A stretch of DNA of 64,000 bases from Limosilactobacillus kribbianus (GTDB taxonomy: Bacteria; Bacillota; Bacilli; Lactobacillales; Lactobacillaceae), in contig NZ_JAOVYZ010000004.1 of assembly GCF_026413145.1 (NCBI RefSeq), positions 1 to 64,000 on the forward strand, given 5' to 3'. Shown in pieces: positions 7,507 through 16,094 of this stretch. The stretch's first letter is position 1. The number at the start of each line of letters is the position of its first letter. A program made the translations under genes and the position numbers. Under the pieces are notes generated by a model, which did not search any database, had not been told where the DNA came from, and saw only the letters and a program-made list of their open reading frames with translations.

Positions 7507-9426
7507 TTATGCTTCAGCGACCGGCTGCTTGGCCTTGTCAATTCCAGATTCGTCCGGCTTGAACTTGTCGATGAAGTAAAGCTTGTACCAAACCAGGAAG
7601 GTGTAGACCGTCCAGATCTTCCGCCGGCCATCAATCTTACCGTTGAAGTTGTCATCGGCCAGCTTGAGCAGCTTGTCCTGATCGAAGAATTCCTTGACGA
7701 AGTCTTGTTCGAACATTTCCTTAACGATCTCGTAGTACTTCTTCTCCCGCAGCCATTCACGGACCGGGGTTGGGAAGCCGAGCTTTGGCCGGGTTGCCCA
7801 TTCCTCAGGCAGGTGCCGATTGGCCGCCATCCGGAAGGCCCACTTGGTCCCCTTGTAGTTGAAGAGATAGTTAGTTGGTGTCGTTTCGGCCACCTTCATA
7901 ACCTCCTTATCCAGAAGGGGTACCCGGATTTCCACGGAGTTGGCCATGCTCATCTTGTCGGCCTTTAAGCAGATGTCGCCAGGCATGAAGCGGTGCAGGT
8001 CAACGTATTGCTTCTTGGCCACTTCGTTCATGTCGGACTTGGCGTCGCACTTATCATAGAGCGGCTTCAGTAGGTCAGTGATTGACGGACCATCCTGGTA
8101 CTCCGGCTTCAGGTATTCGTTGGCTTCGGTCGGGCTGAAGATGTAGGCCTGGCCGATGAAGGTATCACGGGCCGGCGCCAGGTTCCGGTAAAGGTGTTCG
8201 GAACCGTGGAACTGCTTGCCTTCGAGCCACTTACCCAGCTTGTAGCGCTTTTCCTTCGGCAGCTTCTTCAGCTGGTCGGTTACCCAGCGCAGGAACTTGA
8301 TCTTGGTGTTGAAACCATAGGCCGTGTAGCCAGCGAAGAGCTCGTCGGCCCCTTCACCAGACAGGAGGGCCTTGTAGCCATTGTCCTTAGCCAGTTTGTT
8401 CAGGAAGTAGAGCGGCACAACGGACGGGTTGGAGTCCGGTTCGTCCAGGTAATACTGGATCAGTGGGAAGGTCTTGAAGGCTTCCTCATCGGTCAGCAAC
8501 TTGTCGGTGTTCTTTAGCTTCAGCTTAGCTGCCAGTTCGCGGGCCTGCTTGGTTTCGTCGTAACCACTGTCGAAACCAATCGAGAAGGTGTTGTTGGGCC
8601 GCATCAGGGCCGTGACCAGGCTGGAGTCCACCCCGGCGGACAGGAAGGAACCAACCTTGATCCCCTTGTCGGCAAAGGTGTGGGCCTTGACGGAATCCTT
8701 GACTACGTTGTCGATGTTGTCAACGGCCTGGTCAAAGGTCTCATTCTTCGGTTCAAAGTCCTCGTCCCAATACTGTTCCATGTCAAACTTGCCGTCCTTG
8801 TAGGTGAAGTAGTGAGCCTCTGGCAGGCGGTAAACACCCTTGAAGAAGGTCTCTTGGGTAACGTTGTATTGGAAGGTCATGTAAGACTTCAGGGCCCGCT
8901 TGTTCAGCTCCATTTTAAAGTTCGGGTGGTCCAGGAAGGCCTTGATTTCGGAACCGACGAAGAAGGTGCCGTTCATCTGGGCATAGTAGAGTGGTTTGAT
9001 CCCGAAGTGGTCCCGGGCACCGAACATCTCGTTGGTCTTCTTGTCCCAAATGACGAAGCCGAACATCCCCCGCAGCTTTTGCAGGATGTCCTTGCCCCAT
9101 TCCTCGTAACCGTGCAGGATAACCTCGGTGTCGGCGTGGGTCTTGAAGGTATGGCCCTTTTCGATCAGTTCGCCCCGCAGCTCCTCAAAGTTGTAGATTT
9201 CACCGTTGAACTCAATGATCTTGGAATTATCTTCATTAAAGATTGGCTGGTTCCCTGACTTGACGTCAACGAAGCTGAGCCGCCGAAATCCCAGGGCCAC
9301 GTGCTCATCCACGTACTGACCTTCGGCATCGGGGCCCCGGTGGATGATCCGGTCCTTCATTTGCTTGATTAATTTGTCTTTGATTTGTGGTTTTTCATCA
9401 TCAACAAATGCAACAATTCCACACAT
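7507..9426 (-). CDS. asnB: asparagine synthase (glutamine-hydrolysing)
   Basis: Makes asparagine from aspartate, ATP and glutamine-derived ammonia in the cytoplasm. The 639-residue protein begins MCGIVAF, with Cys2 as the glutaminase nucleophile after Met removal, followed by RGPDAEG and the NGEIYNFEELR loop of the class II amidotransferase domain. The C-terminal synthetase domain carries the pyrophosphate loop SAGVDSSLV and LLSGEGADELFAGY. The length fits the family. It is a single-gene unit with its own promoter (9483-9510) and terminator. Its place after mnmG is where many Firmicutes carry rsmG, noc and parAB, which are absent here. AGAGGAA lies upstream of the ATG. Confidence 0.96.
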   Translation of the reverse strand: MCGIVAFVDDEKPQIKDKLIKQMKDRIIHRGPDAEGQYVDEHVALGFRRLSFVDVKSGNQPIFNEDNSKIIEFNGEIYNFEELRGELIEKGHTFKTHADTEVILHGYEEWGKDILQKLRGMFGFVIWDKKTNEMFGARDHFGIKPLYYAQMNGTFFVGSEIKAFLDHPNFKMELNKRALKSYMTFQYNVTQETFFKGVYRLPEAHYFTYKDGKFDMEQYWDEDFEPKNETFDQAVDNIDNVVKDSVKAHTFADKGIKVGSFLSAGVDSSLVTALMRPNNTFSIGFDSGYDETKQARELAAKLKLKNTDKLLTDEEAFKTFPLIQYYLDEPDSNPSVVPLYFLNKLAKDNGYKALLSGEGADELFAGYTAYGFNTKIKFLRWVTDQLKKLPKEKRYKLGKWLEGKQFHGSEHLYRNLAPARDTFIGQAYIFSPTEANEYLKPEYQDGPSITDLLKPLYDKCDAKSDMNEVAKKQYVDLHRFMPGDICLKADKMSMANSVEIRVPLLDKEVMKVAETTPTNYLFNYKGTKWAFRMAANRHLPEEWATRPKLGFPTPVREWLREKKYYEIVKEMFEQDFVKEFFDQDKLLKLADDNFNGKIDGRRKIWTVYTFLVWYKLYFIDKFKPDESGIDKAKQPVAEA

Positions 9427-9482
9427 TGAAACGTTCCTCTTCTTTCTTCAATTTGTTATTTCGTTCGTAAACCTGAACCCTA

Positions 9483-9510
9483 AGTATATCATATCCGCTT
9501 GATTTTAACA
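9483..9510 (-). promoter_or_regulatory. probable asnB promoter
   Basis: Minus-strand -10 TATACT (9483-9488) with a weak -35 TGTTAA (9505-9510), 16-bp spacing. The leader of about 50 nt shows no T-box or other riboswitch signature. Confidence 0.45.
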
Positions 9511-9531
9511 TAATTAGCACTTCCATCAAAA

Positions 9532-9695
9532 GGTGAGTGGAGAATAACCAGCAAAGTGGAGTGAGAGGCTACTAGGGCGGGAGTCGACGCTGAAGGCGTC
9601 GGCTTTCGTCCGTAGTCAAATAGACTTGCTCCGCTGCGCTAGACACTAGCCCCACAGTTACGACGCGTAGCTAGCCTTTGGTTTTCCACGTTATC
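9532..9695 (+). repeat. dispersed intergenic repeat, copy A
   Basis: About 165 bp, found again at 27074-27215 (same orientation) and 28254-28442 (inverted). The core at about 9576-9653 is almost identical in all three. The ends are imperfect inverted repeats (GTGAGTGGAGAATAACC and GGTTTTCCACGTTATC). Internal hairpins include GACGC/GCGTC and GCTAG-ACA-CTAGC. It has no reading frame of note. Copies A and C share a right arm (TTACGACGCGTAGCTAGCC-like) that copy B lacks. Confidence 0.85.
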
Positions 9696-9696
9696 A

Positions 9697-9730
9697 AAAC
9701 AGGGTCCATAGCTTGGCACCACGAACCCTA
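9697..9730 (-). terminator. weak terminator after mnmG
   Basis: Minus-strand AGGGT...ACCCT stem with a large loop, followed by GTTTTG. It lies between the mnmG stop and the repeat. Confidence 0.4.
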
Positions 9731-9745
9731 TTTCCCGGGAAATAT
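9730..9745. promoter_or_regulatory. Noc-binding-type site 1
   Basis: ATTTCCCGGGAAATAT contains the 14-bp palindrome ATTTCCCGGGAAAT, the consensus reported for Noc (nucleoid occlusion) binding in Bacillus subtilis. The same 16 bp occur at 35482 and 57460. This copy touches the mnmG stop codon, next to where noc normally lies. Confidence 0.7.
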
Positions 9746-11691
9746 TAGTTCTGTTCGTTCTTCTTGGAGAACTTGCCCTGGCGAATGTAGACGCTGAGAA
9801 TTGCCAGGTCGGCCGGATTGACCCCGGAGATCCGGGACGCCTGGGCCAGCGTCTCCGGCCGGATCTTCTCCAGCTTCTGCCGTCCTTCCGTTGCCAGGCC
9901 GTCGATGTCCTCGTAGTCGATGTCGTCTGGAATCCGCTTGGCTTCCATTCGCTTCATCCGTTCGACCTTGACCTCTTCCTTCTTGATGTAGCCGGCATAC
10001 TTGAGCTGGATTTCTACCTGCTCGATCACGTGCCGGTCTAATTCGGTCGCCAGTGCCGGGATAAAGTTCAGCAGGGTCTGGTAGTCAAAGTACGGTCGCT
10101 TCAGCAGGTCAGCGGCAGCTACTCCATCCTTCAGGCGGTGATCGCCGTGCTGCTCGATGAAGTCGTTGACCGCTTCGTCGCTCGGCTTGAGCTTGATCGA
10201 CCGAAGCCGCTTGATTTCGGCGGCCACGGCGGCCTTCTTGGCTTCCATCTTGGCCAGCCGTTCATCACTGACCAGGCCGATTGCGTGGCCCTTTTCCATC
10301 AAGCGGAAGTCGGCGTTGTCATGCCGCAGGATCAGTCGGTATTCGGCCCGGCTCGTCAACAGCCGGTATGGTTCCTTGGTGCCCTTGGTAACCAGGTCGT
10401 CGATCATTACCCCAATGTAGGCATCGGAACGCTTAAGGACAAACGGCTGCTTGCCCTGGGCCCGCAGCCCGGCATTGATCCCAGCGATCAGGCCCTGGCC
10501 AGCCGCCTCCTCGTAACCGGAGGAGCCGTTGGTCTGACCGGCCGTGTAGAGGTTTTTGACGATCTTGGTCTCCAGGGTCGGGTGCAGCTGGTATGGTGCC
10601 ACGACGTCGTATTCGATTGCGTAACCTGGCCGCATCAGTTCGGCGGATTCCAGCCCCTTGATGGAGTGGACAATCTTGTTTTGAACCTCTTCCGGCATCG
10701 AGGTTGAGACCCCGTCGAGGTAGTACTCGTCGGTATCGCGACCCTCGGGCTCCAGGAAGACCTGGTGGCGGGACTTGTCGGCGAAACGCACGATCTTGTC
10801 CTCAATCGATGGGCAGTAGCGGGGCCCGACCCCCTTGATGACGCCGGAGAACATCGGGGCCCGGTTCAGGTTGGCCCGGATGATTCCGTGGGTCGTTGGG
10901 TTAGTGTAGGTCAGCCAGCAGGCCAGCTGGTCCGTCACGGAGATGTAAGCACTGTCTGGCGTGTCGAAGCTGAAGTGGTGCGGCTCCTCATCACCAGGCT
11001 GTTCGTCGGTCTCGTCAAAGTTGATCGTGTTCCCGTTAACCCGTGGTGGCGTTCCGGTCTTGAACCGTTCCAGGTCAAAGCCGAGCTCCTCCAGGTTTTC
11101 GGACAGCTTGACGGCCGATTTGGAGTTGTTCGGGCCAGATTGGTACTGGAGCTCACCGATGATGATCTTGCCCCGGGCGGCCGTGCCGACGGTCAGGACA
11201 ACCGCCTTGGCGTGGTAACGGGCACCGGTGTTGGTGACAACCCCCTTGCAGACGCCATCCTCTACGATCAGGGAGTCAACTGTGGCCTGCCGCAGGGTCA
11301 GGTTTGGTTCGCGCTCAATCGTCAATTTCATTTGGCGGTGATAGGCGTGCTTGTCGGCCTGAGCCCGTAATGCTCGGACCGCGGGACCCTTCCCGGTGTT
11401 GAGCATCCGCATCTGGATGTAGGTCTTGTCGATGTTGTGCCCCATTTCACCACCGAGGGCATCGATCTCCCGGACGACGATCCCCTTGGCTGGGCCCCCG
11501 ACGGACGGGTTACACGGCATAAAGGCCACCATTTCGAGACTGATGGTTACTAACAGGGTCTTGTTTCCCATGCGGGCAGCGGCCAGGGCGGCCTCACTGC
11601 CGGCGTGTCCGGCGCCGACGACGATCACATCGTAGTCGCCACCCTCGTACTGGACCGCATCTGACGTTTTTAATGATTCTGCAGACTTCAT
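9745..11691 (-). CDS. mnmG: tRNA uridine-34 carboxymethylaminomethyl modification enzyme, FAD subunit
   Basis: MnmG (GidA) works with MnmE to add the carboxymethylaminomethyl group to U34 of tRNAs reading NNA/NNG codons. The 648 residues begin with about 20 extra residues before the FAD-binding [36 protein letters not shown], the [16 protein letters not shown] segment and the late TSRAEYRL and helical C-terminal domain are all present. It is encoded 8 bp after mnmE, whose product is its partner, and they form one operon. AGGGAAA precedes the ATG. The N-terminal extension could be real or reflect a later start, but no good alternative start codon was seen. Confidence 0.96.
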   Translation of the reverse strand: MKSAESLKTSDAVQYEGGDYDVIVVGAGHAGSEAALAAARMGNKTLLVTISLEMVAFMPCNPSVGGPAKGIVVREIDALGGEMGHNIDKTYIQMRMLNTGKGPAVRALRAQADKHAYHRQMKLTIEREPNLTLRQATVDSLIVEDGVCKGVVTNTGARYHAKAVVLTVGTAARGKIIIGELQYQSGPNNSKSAVKLSENLEELGFDLERFKTGTPPRVNGNTINFDETDEQPGDEEPHHFSFDTPDSAYISVTDQLACWLTYTNPTTHGIIRANLNRAPMFSGVIKGVGPRYCPSIEDKIVRFADKSRHQVFLEPEGRDTDEYYLDGVSTSMPEEVQNKIVHSIKGLESAELMRPGYAIEYDVVAPYQLHPTLETKIVKNLYTAGQTNGSSGYEEAAGQGLIAGINAGLRAQGKQPFVLKRSDAYIGVMIDDLVTKGTKEPYRLLTSRAEYRLILRHDNADFRLMEKGHAIGLVSDERLAKMEAKKAAVAAEIKRLRSIKLKPSDEAVNDFIEQHGDHRLKDGVAAADLLKRPYFDYQTLLNFIPALATELDRHVIEQVEIQLKYAGYIKKEEVKVERMKRMEAKRIPDDIDYEDIDGLATEGRQKLEKIRPETLAQASRISGVNPADLAILSVYIRQGKFSKKNEQN

Positions 11692-11698
11692 AATTTCC

Positions 11699-13087
11699 CT
11701 ACTTTCCTAAACAGAATTGACTAAATAATTGGTCGAGCAGCTCGTCCTGGTAGCTGTCACCGGTGATTTCACCGAGCAAGTCCCAACAACGGGTCATGTC
11801 GATCTGGACCAGGTCGACCGGCATCCCGTCAGCAATCCCCTTCAAAACGTCGCTCAGGGCATCGTTAGCCTGGTGCAGCAGGCCGATGTGCCGGGCGTTG
11901 GTGACCATGACGCTGTTCTGGCTATTTTCGATCCCCTGGTCAAAGAACATGTGGCTGATCTGTTCGCCTAACTGATCCATCCCCGAGTGCTTGACGATCG
12001 AGGTTTCAATCAGCGCATCGTCGCCGACCAGCTGCTTTAATTCGGTCAGGTCGAGCTTGCTTGGCAGGTCGGTCTTGTTCAAGATCACGATCCGTTGCTT
12101 ATCCTTGGTGGCAGCCAGGAGCTTCCTGTCTTCTTCGGTCAGGGGTTCCGAGTTGTCGATCAGCAGCAGGACCAGGTCGGCGGCATCGAGGGCCTTGCGA
12201 CTTCGTTCCACCCCGATCTTTTCCACCGTGTCGGCCGTGTCACGAATCCCGGCGGTGTCGATCAACTTCAGCGGCACACCGTTGACATTGACGTACTCCT
12301 CAATCACGTCCCGGGTTGTCCCGGCCACGTTGGTGACAATTGCCTTATCCTCGTGCAGCAAGGAGTTCAGCAGGCTCGACTTGCCGACGTTGGGCCGGCC
12401 GATGATTGCCGTTGCCAGGCCTTCCCGCAGGACTTTCCCTTGCTTGGCCGTCTTTAAGAGCGCCTGGATCCGTTGCTGAATCTCAACTGCCTTTTCCTTG
12501 AGCATCTTAGTGGTCATCTCTTCGACGTCGTCGTATTCGGGATAGTCGATGTTGACCTCGACCTGGGCCAAGACGTCCAAAATGTCCTTGCGCAGGTGAC
12601 GAATCAGGCGGGAAAGGTCCCCGTCCAGTTGGTTAAGGGCCACCTTCATCGACTTGTCCGTTTTCGCCCGAATCAGGTCCATGACCGCCTCGGACTGGGA
12701 AAGGTCAATCCGGCCATTCAGGAAGGCCCGCTTGGTGAATTCACCCGGTTCGGCCATCCGGGCCCCGTAGCTTAAGACCAGCTGGAGGATCCGGTTAGTG
12801 GCCAGCAGCCCCCCGTGACAGTTAATCTCAATCACGTCTTCCTTGGTATAGGTGTGGGGTGCGCGCATCACCGACACCATCACTTCATCGACTTCTTCCT
12901 TTGTCTCCGGGTCAATAATGTGGCCGTAGTTGATCGTGTGACTAGCAACTTTGTCCAGGTTCTTGCCCCGGTAAATCTTTTCGGCGACTTTGACCGCGTC
13001 GTCACCACTGATCCGCACAATGGAAATGCCCCCTTCACCAACGGGGGTTGAGATTGCGGCGATTGTATCCGCCTCGCTGTTTGCCAC
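11699..13087 (-). CDS. mnmE: tRNA modification GTPase
   Basis: MnmE, the GTPase partner of MnmG. Of 462 residues, the N-terminal tetrahydrofolate-binding domain starts [22 protein letters not shown]. The helical domain is interrupted by the Ras-like G domain ([27 protein letters not shown]), and the C-terminal FCLGK puts Cys459 in the conserved C-[IL]-G-K position. The start codon is GTG (13087) with AAGGAG 9 nt upstream. A terminator-like hairpin lies between khpB and mnmE, so mnmE-mnmG may have its own expression level. Confidence 0.97.
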   Translation of the reverse strand: MANSEADTIAAISTPVGEGGISIVRISGDDAVKVAEKIYRGKNLDKVASHTINYGHIIDPETKEEVDEVMVSVMRAPHTYTKEDVIEINCHGGLLATNRILQLVLSYGARMAEPGEFTKRAFLNGRIDLSQSEAVMDLIRAKTDKSMKVALNQLDGDLSRLIRHLRKDILDVLAQVEVNIDYPEYDDVEEMTTKMLKEKAVEIQQRIQALLKTAKQGKVLREGLATAIIGRPNVGKSSLLNSLLHEDKAIVTNVAGTTRDVIEEYVNVNGVPLKLIDTAGIRDTADTVEKIGVERSRKALDAADLVLLLIDNSEPLTEEDRKLLAATKDKQRIVILNKTDLPSKLDLTELKQLVGDDALIETSIVKHSGMDQLGEQISHMFFDQGIENSQNSVMVTNARHIGLLHQANDALSDVLKGIADGMPVDLVQIDMTRCWDLLGEITGDSYQDELLDQLFSQFCLGK

Positions 13088-13107
13088 GATATTCGCTCCT
13101 TTCTAAT

Positions 13108-13168
13108 AAAAAAAGCGCCCAGTCCACGTCTGAAGGCATCACTGCCGTCACCATGGTCAAAGCACTTT
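13108..13168 (-). terminator. terminator or attenuator between khpB and mnmE
   Basis: The minus strand carries AAAGTGC paired with GCGCTTT with an internal hairpin, then a T7 run, ending about 20 bp before the mnmE Shine-Dalgarno. It may stop khpB transcripts or reduce read-through into mnmE. Confidence 0.5.
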
Positions 13169-13246
13169 CACTACTTTAACAAATTTAATTTTATAACCGT
13201 CAACATTCTATGATCATCCCCGCCGAATGTCAACCAGAAAACACCG

Positions 13247-14056
13247 CTAGTTCCGCGGGGCAATCACAACGCTTCGGTAGGGCTCCCGGCCATGGGAATA
13301 AGTCCGCACGTGCGTGTTATTCTCCAATTCCCGGTGCAGCTGCTTGCGTTCCCGCGCCGGCATCGGGTCCAAGAAGACTGCCTGACCACTGGCAACCACC
13401 TCGGTCACGGAACGCTCGGCCAGCTCGTGCAGAGCTTCGTGTCGCCGCTGCCGGTAATCCGAGGTGTCCAAAATCACGGCAGTCTTGGGAGCGCCGTGGT
13501 AGTCCATGAAGGCCGCCGCCAATTGCTCCATAGCATTGATCCGCCGGCCGTGGTGGCCAATCACCCGGCCGGACGCCGGTGATTGAATATCAACCGTAAT
13601 TTCGTGGGCCGCCACCTGCTTGACCTGCGGCGTCGTCTCCACCCCCAGGGCCTGGAAGACGTCCTGGAGATAACCGGTCAACCGCTTGCCGGCCGACTGA
13701 ACCCTTTTCAGGTTAGCCGCGTGCCGGGCCTTGATCACCGCCGGATCTTGCGCACCGCCATCGTGTGGTGCGGGCCGATTTGCCCTTGGCCGGGCCGTGG
13801 TCACGGGATTAGCCGAAACATTTTTCGACTGTTTTACTGCTGAGTGCTTTTTCGGCTGGGCGTTGGCAGCTGACACAGGCTGCGGAGTCGGTTGCTTGAT
13901 TTCCGCACTGATTTGGGCATCCCGTCGGCCGAGACCCAAAAAGCCCCGCCGTGGTTCTTGGATCACCTTCACGACCAGCTGCTCCAGTGGTTTCCCCAGT
14001 TCACTAGCTGCTTTTCGTTCCGCTTCGTCAATTGTCTTTCCGCTATACAATGGCAT
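13247..14056 (-). CDS. khpB: RNA-binding protein KhpB (Jag/EloR)
   Basis: Jag-family RNA-binding protein; with KhpA it binds many transcripts and affects cell elongation in streptococci and lactobacilli. Domain order: Jag-N (LYSGKTIDEAERKAASELGK, then RRGFLGLGRRDAQI), a low-complexity basic Pro/Ala/Gln linker, a KH domain with SGRVIGHHGRRINAMEQL, and a C-terminal R3H domain (ARERKQLHRELENN, then SHGREPYRSVVI). The frame is open to 14074. I prefer the Met at 14056 because the Jag-N motif follows at once and GGAGG lies 11 nt upstream; 14065 and 14074 are alternatives. A minus-strand extended -10 (TGTTAGAAT, near 14095-14103) gives it a likely promoter separate from yidC. Confidence 0.93.
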   Translation of the reverse strand: MPLYSGKTIDEAERKAASELGKPLEQLVVKVIQEPRRGFLGLGRRDAQISAEIKQPTPQPVSAANAQPKKHSAVKQSKNVSANPVTTARPRANRPAPHDGGAQDPAVIKARHAANLKRVQSAGKRLTGYLQDVFQALGVETTPQVKQVAAHEITVDIQSPASGRVIGHHGRRINAMEQLAAAFMDYHGAPKTAVILDTSDYRQRRHEALHELAERSVTEVVASGQAVFLDPMPARERKQLHRELENNTHVRTYSHGREPYRSVVIAPRN

Positions 14057-14108
14057 TCTGCTCATGTCCTCCATCTATAAATTTCACTGATTTTATTCTA
14101 ACACGGTT

Positions 14109-14142
14109 AAAAAAAGCCAGGCACTCGCGAAGAGGTCTGACT
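14109..14142 (-). terminator. terminator after yidC
   Basis: Minus-strand stem AGTCAG...CTGGCT with inner CTC/GAG pairing, then TTTTTTT. It lies 16 bp past the yidC stop. Confidence 0.6.
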
Positions 14143-14157
14143 CTAGTAAATCTTTTA

Positions 14158-15012
14158 TTACTTGCGCTTGCTCTGGTAGGCACGACGCTTAGCCTTTTCC
14201 AGCTTCCGCTTCCGGCGCTTCTCTGCCCGTTCCTTTTCTTCCCGTTCGCGACGAATCTTGAATGGATTCTGCAGGAGCAGCGTTTGAACAACCTGGAAGG
14301 CATTTGAAATCACCCAGTAAAGGGTAATGGCAGACGAGAAGCCCAGGGCCATCACGAAGACCATGATCGGCATGAACCAGGTCATCGCCGTCGTCATTCC
14401 ATTTCGTTCCGGCATTGAAGCCATCGACAGCCATGAAGAGATAAAGGTGAACAGGGCCGCCAAGATTGGCATCACGTAGTACGGATCGGTGTGCCCCAAT
14501 TGCATCCAGAGGAAGGTCCCCTGCTTCAGTTCAGGGGTCCGCCAAATCGCCTGGTAAAGAGCCCACATGATTGGCAACTGAATCAGCAGCGGCAGCATCG
14601 AAGCCCATGGGTTAACCCCGGCTTCCTTGTAGAGCTTCCGGGTTTCTTCCTGCAGCTTCATCATCGACTCTTGGTCCCGAGATGAGTATTTTTTCTGCAG
14701 AGCTTTCAGCTTAGGTGCCACTTCCTGCGTCTTCAGCATCGATTTGGTCTGGTAGAACATCAGTGGCAGCAACAATACCCGAATGATGATGGTGAAGACA
14801 ATGATCCCCATCCCGTAGCCACCAATGTGATTGGAAAGCCAGATAATGAATTGGGAGAAGTTATATACAATGTAGCGATCCCAAAAGCCGGTGCTGTTCT
14901 TCGTGACCGGAGCATTCGAGCAGGCGGCCAGCAGAACCGTCAAGCTCAGAACCGCCGTCAAGCTCAGGATCTTTTTGCTCTTTTTTGTCAAACCGTGTTC
15001 CTCACTTTTCAT
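14158..15012 (-). CDS. yidC: membrane protein insertase YidC/OxaA (SpoIIIJ type)
   Basis: Inserts and folds membrane proteins, with or without SecYEG. The N-terminus is a lipoprotein signal ([10 protein letters not shown], lipid-modified Cys31), typical of Gram-positive YidC. The 60KD_IMP domain follows with five membrane helices, starting at [20 protein letters not shown], which carries the conserved hydrophilic-groove Arg. The C-terminus is a very basic tail ([20 protein letters not shown]) for ribosome contact. It overlaps the rnpA stop by 11 bp. A TTG at 14991 with GTGAGGA upstream is an alternative start that would drop seven residues. Confidence 0.95.
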   Translation of the reverse strand: MKSEEHGLTKKSKKILSLTAVLSLTVLLAACSNAPVTKNSTGFWDRYIVYNFSQFIIWLSNHIGGYGMGIIVFTIIIRVLLLPLMFYQTKSMLKTQEVAPKLKALQKKYSSRDQESMMKLQEETRKLYKEAGVNPWASMLPLLIQLPIMWALYQAIWRTPELKQGTFLWMQLGHTDPYYVMPILAALFTFISSWLSMASMPERNGMTTAMTWFMPIMVFVMALGFSSAITLYWVISNAFQVVQTLLLQNPFKIRREREEKERAEKRRKRKLEKAKRRAYQSKRK

Positions 15013-15346
15013 TTAATAGCTGTGCTTTTTTCAAAACATGAACGAGGTTCTTCTTGGTTTCGGCCATCTCCATGCCGTCAGCGGCGGGACGGGCAATCAC
15101 CAAAAAGTCGACGTCCGGTTTCAGATCTGGCTTCACTTCCAGCAGGGTCTGCCGAATCCGCCGCTTCACCCAGTTGCGATGAACCGCGTTGCCAATCTTT
15201 TTACCAACCGAAATGCCGACACGAAAATGTTTCTGGCCCGGCTTTTCCATCTGGTAGATGATGAACTTCCGGTTAGCGACGGATTGGTGGGTTTCAAAGA
15301 CCCGTTGAAACTCGCTTTCCTTTTTTACTCGGTATGATTTTCTCAT
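15002..15346 (-). CDS. rnpA: ribonuclease P protein component
   Basis: Protein subunit of RNase P, which matures the 5' ends of tRNAs together with the rnpB RNA. The 114-residue basic protein has the family signature [12 protein letters not shown] (around 59-70), the N-terminal [14 protein letters not shown] and the central [15 protein letters not shown] strand. It lies 122 bp after rpmH in the standard rpmH-rnpA-yidC arrangement, but two terminator-like hairpins separate it from rpmH. Confidence 0.96.
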   Translation of the reverse strand: MRKSYRVKKESEFQRVFETHQSVANRKFIIYQMEKPGQKHFRVGISVGKKIGNAVHRNWVKRRIRQTLLEVKPDLKPDVDFLVIARPAADGMEMAETKKNLVHVLKKAQLLNEK

Positions 15347-15375
15347 AATGTATAATCCTAGCCTTACTTAGATAT

Positions 15376-15428
15376 GAAAAAGGGCAAGGCCATCGACTGC
15401 TGAATTGCATCCGCGATCTGCCCTGCCC
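15376..15428 (-). terminator. second hairpin between rpmH and rnpA
   Basis: Minus-strand GGGCA near 15424-15428 can pair with TGCCC followed by TTTTTC (15377-15386). It is a weaker terminator just before rnpA and probably lowers read-through. Confidence 0.5.
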
Positions 15429-15436
15429 GATCACAA

Positions 15437-15462
15437 TAAAAAAAGCCACTATAAAAGTGGCC
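15437..15462 (-). terminator. terminator directly after rpmH
   Basis: Compact minus-strand hairpin GGCCACTTTTATAGTGGC followed by seven T, six bp after the rpmH stop. It implies much more rpmH than rnpA-yidC transcript. Confidence 0.8.
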
Positions 15463-15468
15463 GTGTGG

Positions 15469-15603
15469 TTATGCAGATAATACTTTTCTGCCCTTTTGAC
15501 GCCGACGTGCTAATACCTTACGGCCGTTACTGGTGCTCATGCGCTTACGGAAGCCATGGACACATGCACGGTGACGCTTCTTTGGTTGAAACGTGCGCTT
15601 CAT
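15469..15603 (-). CDS. rpmH: 50S ribosomal protein L34
   Basis: 44-residue, very basic ribosomal protein of the large subunit. The sequence starts [18 protein letters not shown] and has [17 protein letters not shown], both diagnostic. Position 14 is Cys-Val where many homologues read K-V or T-H. The Shine-Dalgarno GGAGGTG lies 7 nt before the ATG. An extended -10 (TGGTACACT) lies upstream on the minus strand near 15688-15696. As in most Firmicutes it is divergent from dnaA, with oriC between them. Confidence 0.97.
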   Translation of the reverse strand: MKRTFQPKKRHRACVHGFRKRMSTSNGRKVLARRRQKGRKVLSA

Positions 15604-16094
15604 ACAATTGCACCTCCTATTCAATTGAATGGGTTTGCTTTTCAGTCTAAAAAGACGTTCTCTTCAAACATACTTTAGAAGTGTACCATACTTTCGGCAA
15701 TTAATAAACGACAAAATTTTATTTTAATTTTTTATTTATCCACAGAACGATAAAAACTTTCCACAAGTCCTGTGCAGTATCTATGGTTGTGGAAAACTAT
15801 CCACCACAATATCTTGTGGTTATTCACAATTCACACCCTGTGATTAGATTTATCCACAGGAGCTATTTTCCTTGTTAATAACTGGCCGATTCCTTGATAT
15901 AATCAGCTTTAGTTATCCACAAGCACTGTTGATTTTACTTTTTGCACATCGTTCACTAACAAAATCAACAATTTCTCGTTTAAATACCACACAGAGTTGT
16001 GTATACTATTTTCTGCTTTATCCACCCTGTGGAAAACTTTTTAATGTGATGATAAAATACCGTGTAGAATTTATCAACACTAGGAGGAATTATT
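15604..16094. other. oriC, left part (rpmH-dnaA intergenic, DnaA boxes)
   Basis: AT-rich 490-bp region without genes. Perfect DnaA boxes TTATCCACA lie at 15736-15744, 15850-15858 and 15913-15921. One-mismatch boxes are TTATTCACA at 15820-15828, TTATCCACC at 16018-16026, TTATCAACA at 16071-16079 and TGTGGAAAA at 15788-15796 and 16028-16036. The dnaA promoter lies inside, so DnaA probably represses its own gene. Together with the cluster after dnaA this makes a bipartite origin, as in B. subtilis. Confidence 0.9.
15979..16007 (+). promoter_or_regulatory. dnaA promoter
   Basis: -35 TTTAAA (15979-15984), 17-bp spacer, -10 TATACT (16002-16007). DnaA boxes flank it on both sides (15913-15921, 16018-16036). 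Confidence 0.7.

Noticed and set aside
15604-16094. Open frames in the oriC gap (for example 15872-16102)
   Set aside because: No ribosome sites or homology; the stretch is explained by DnaA boxes and the dnaA promoter.
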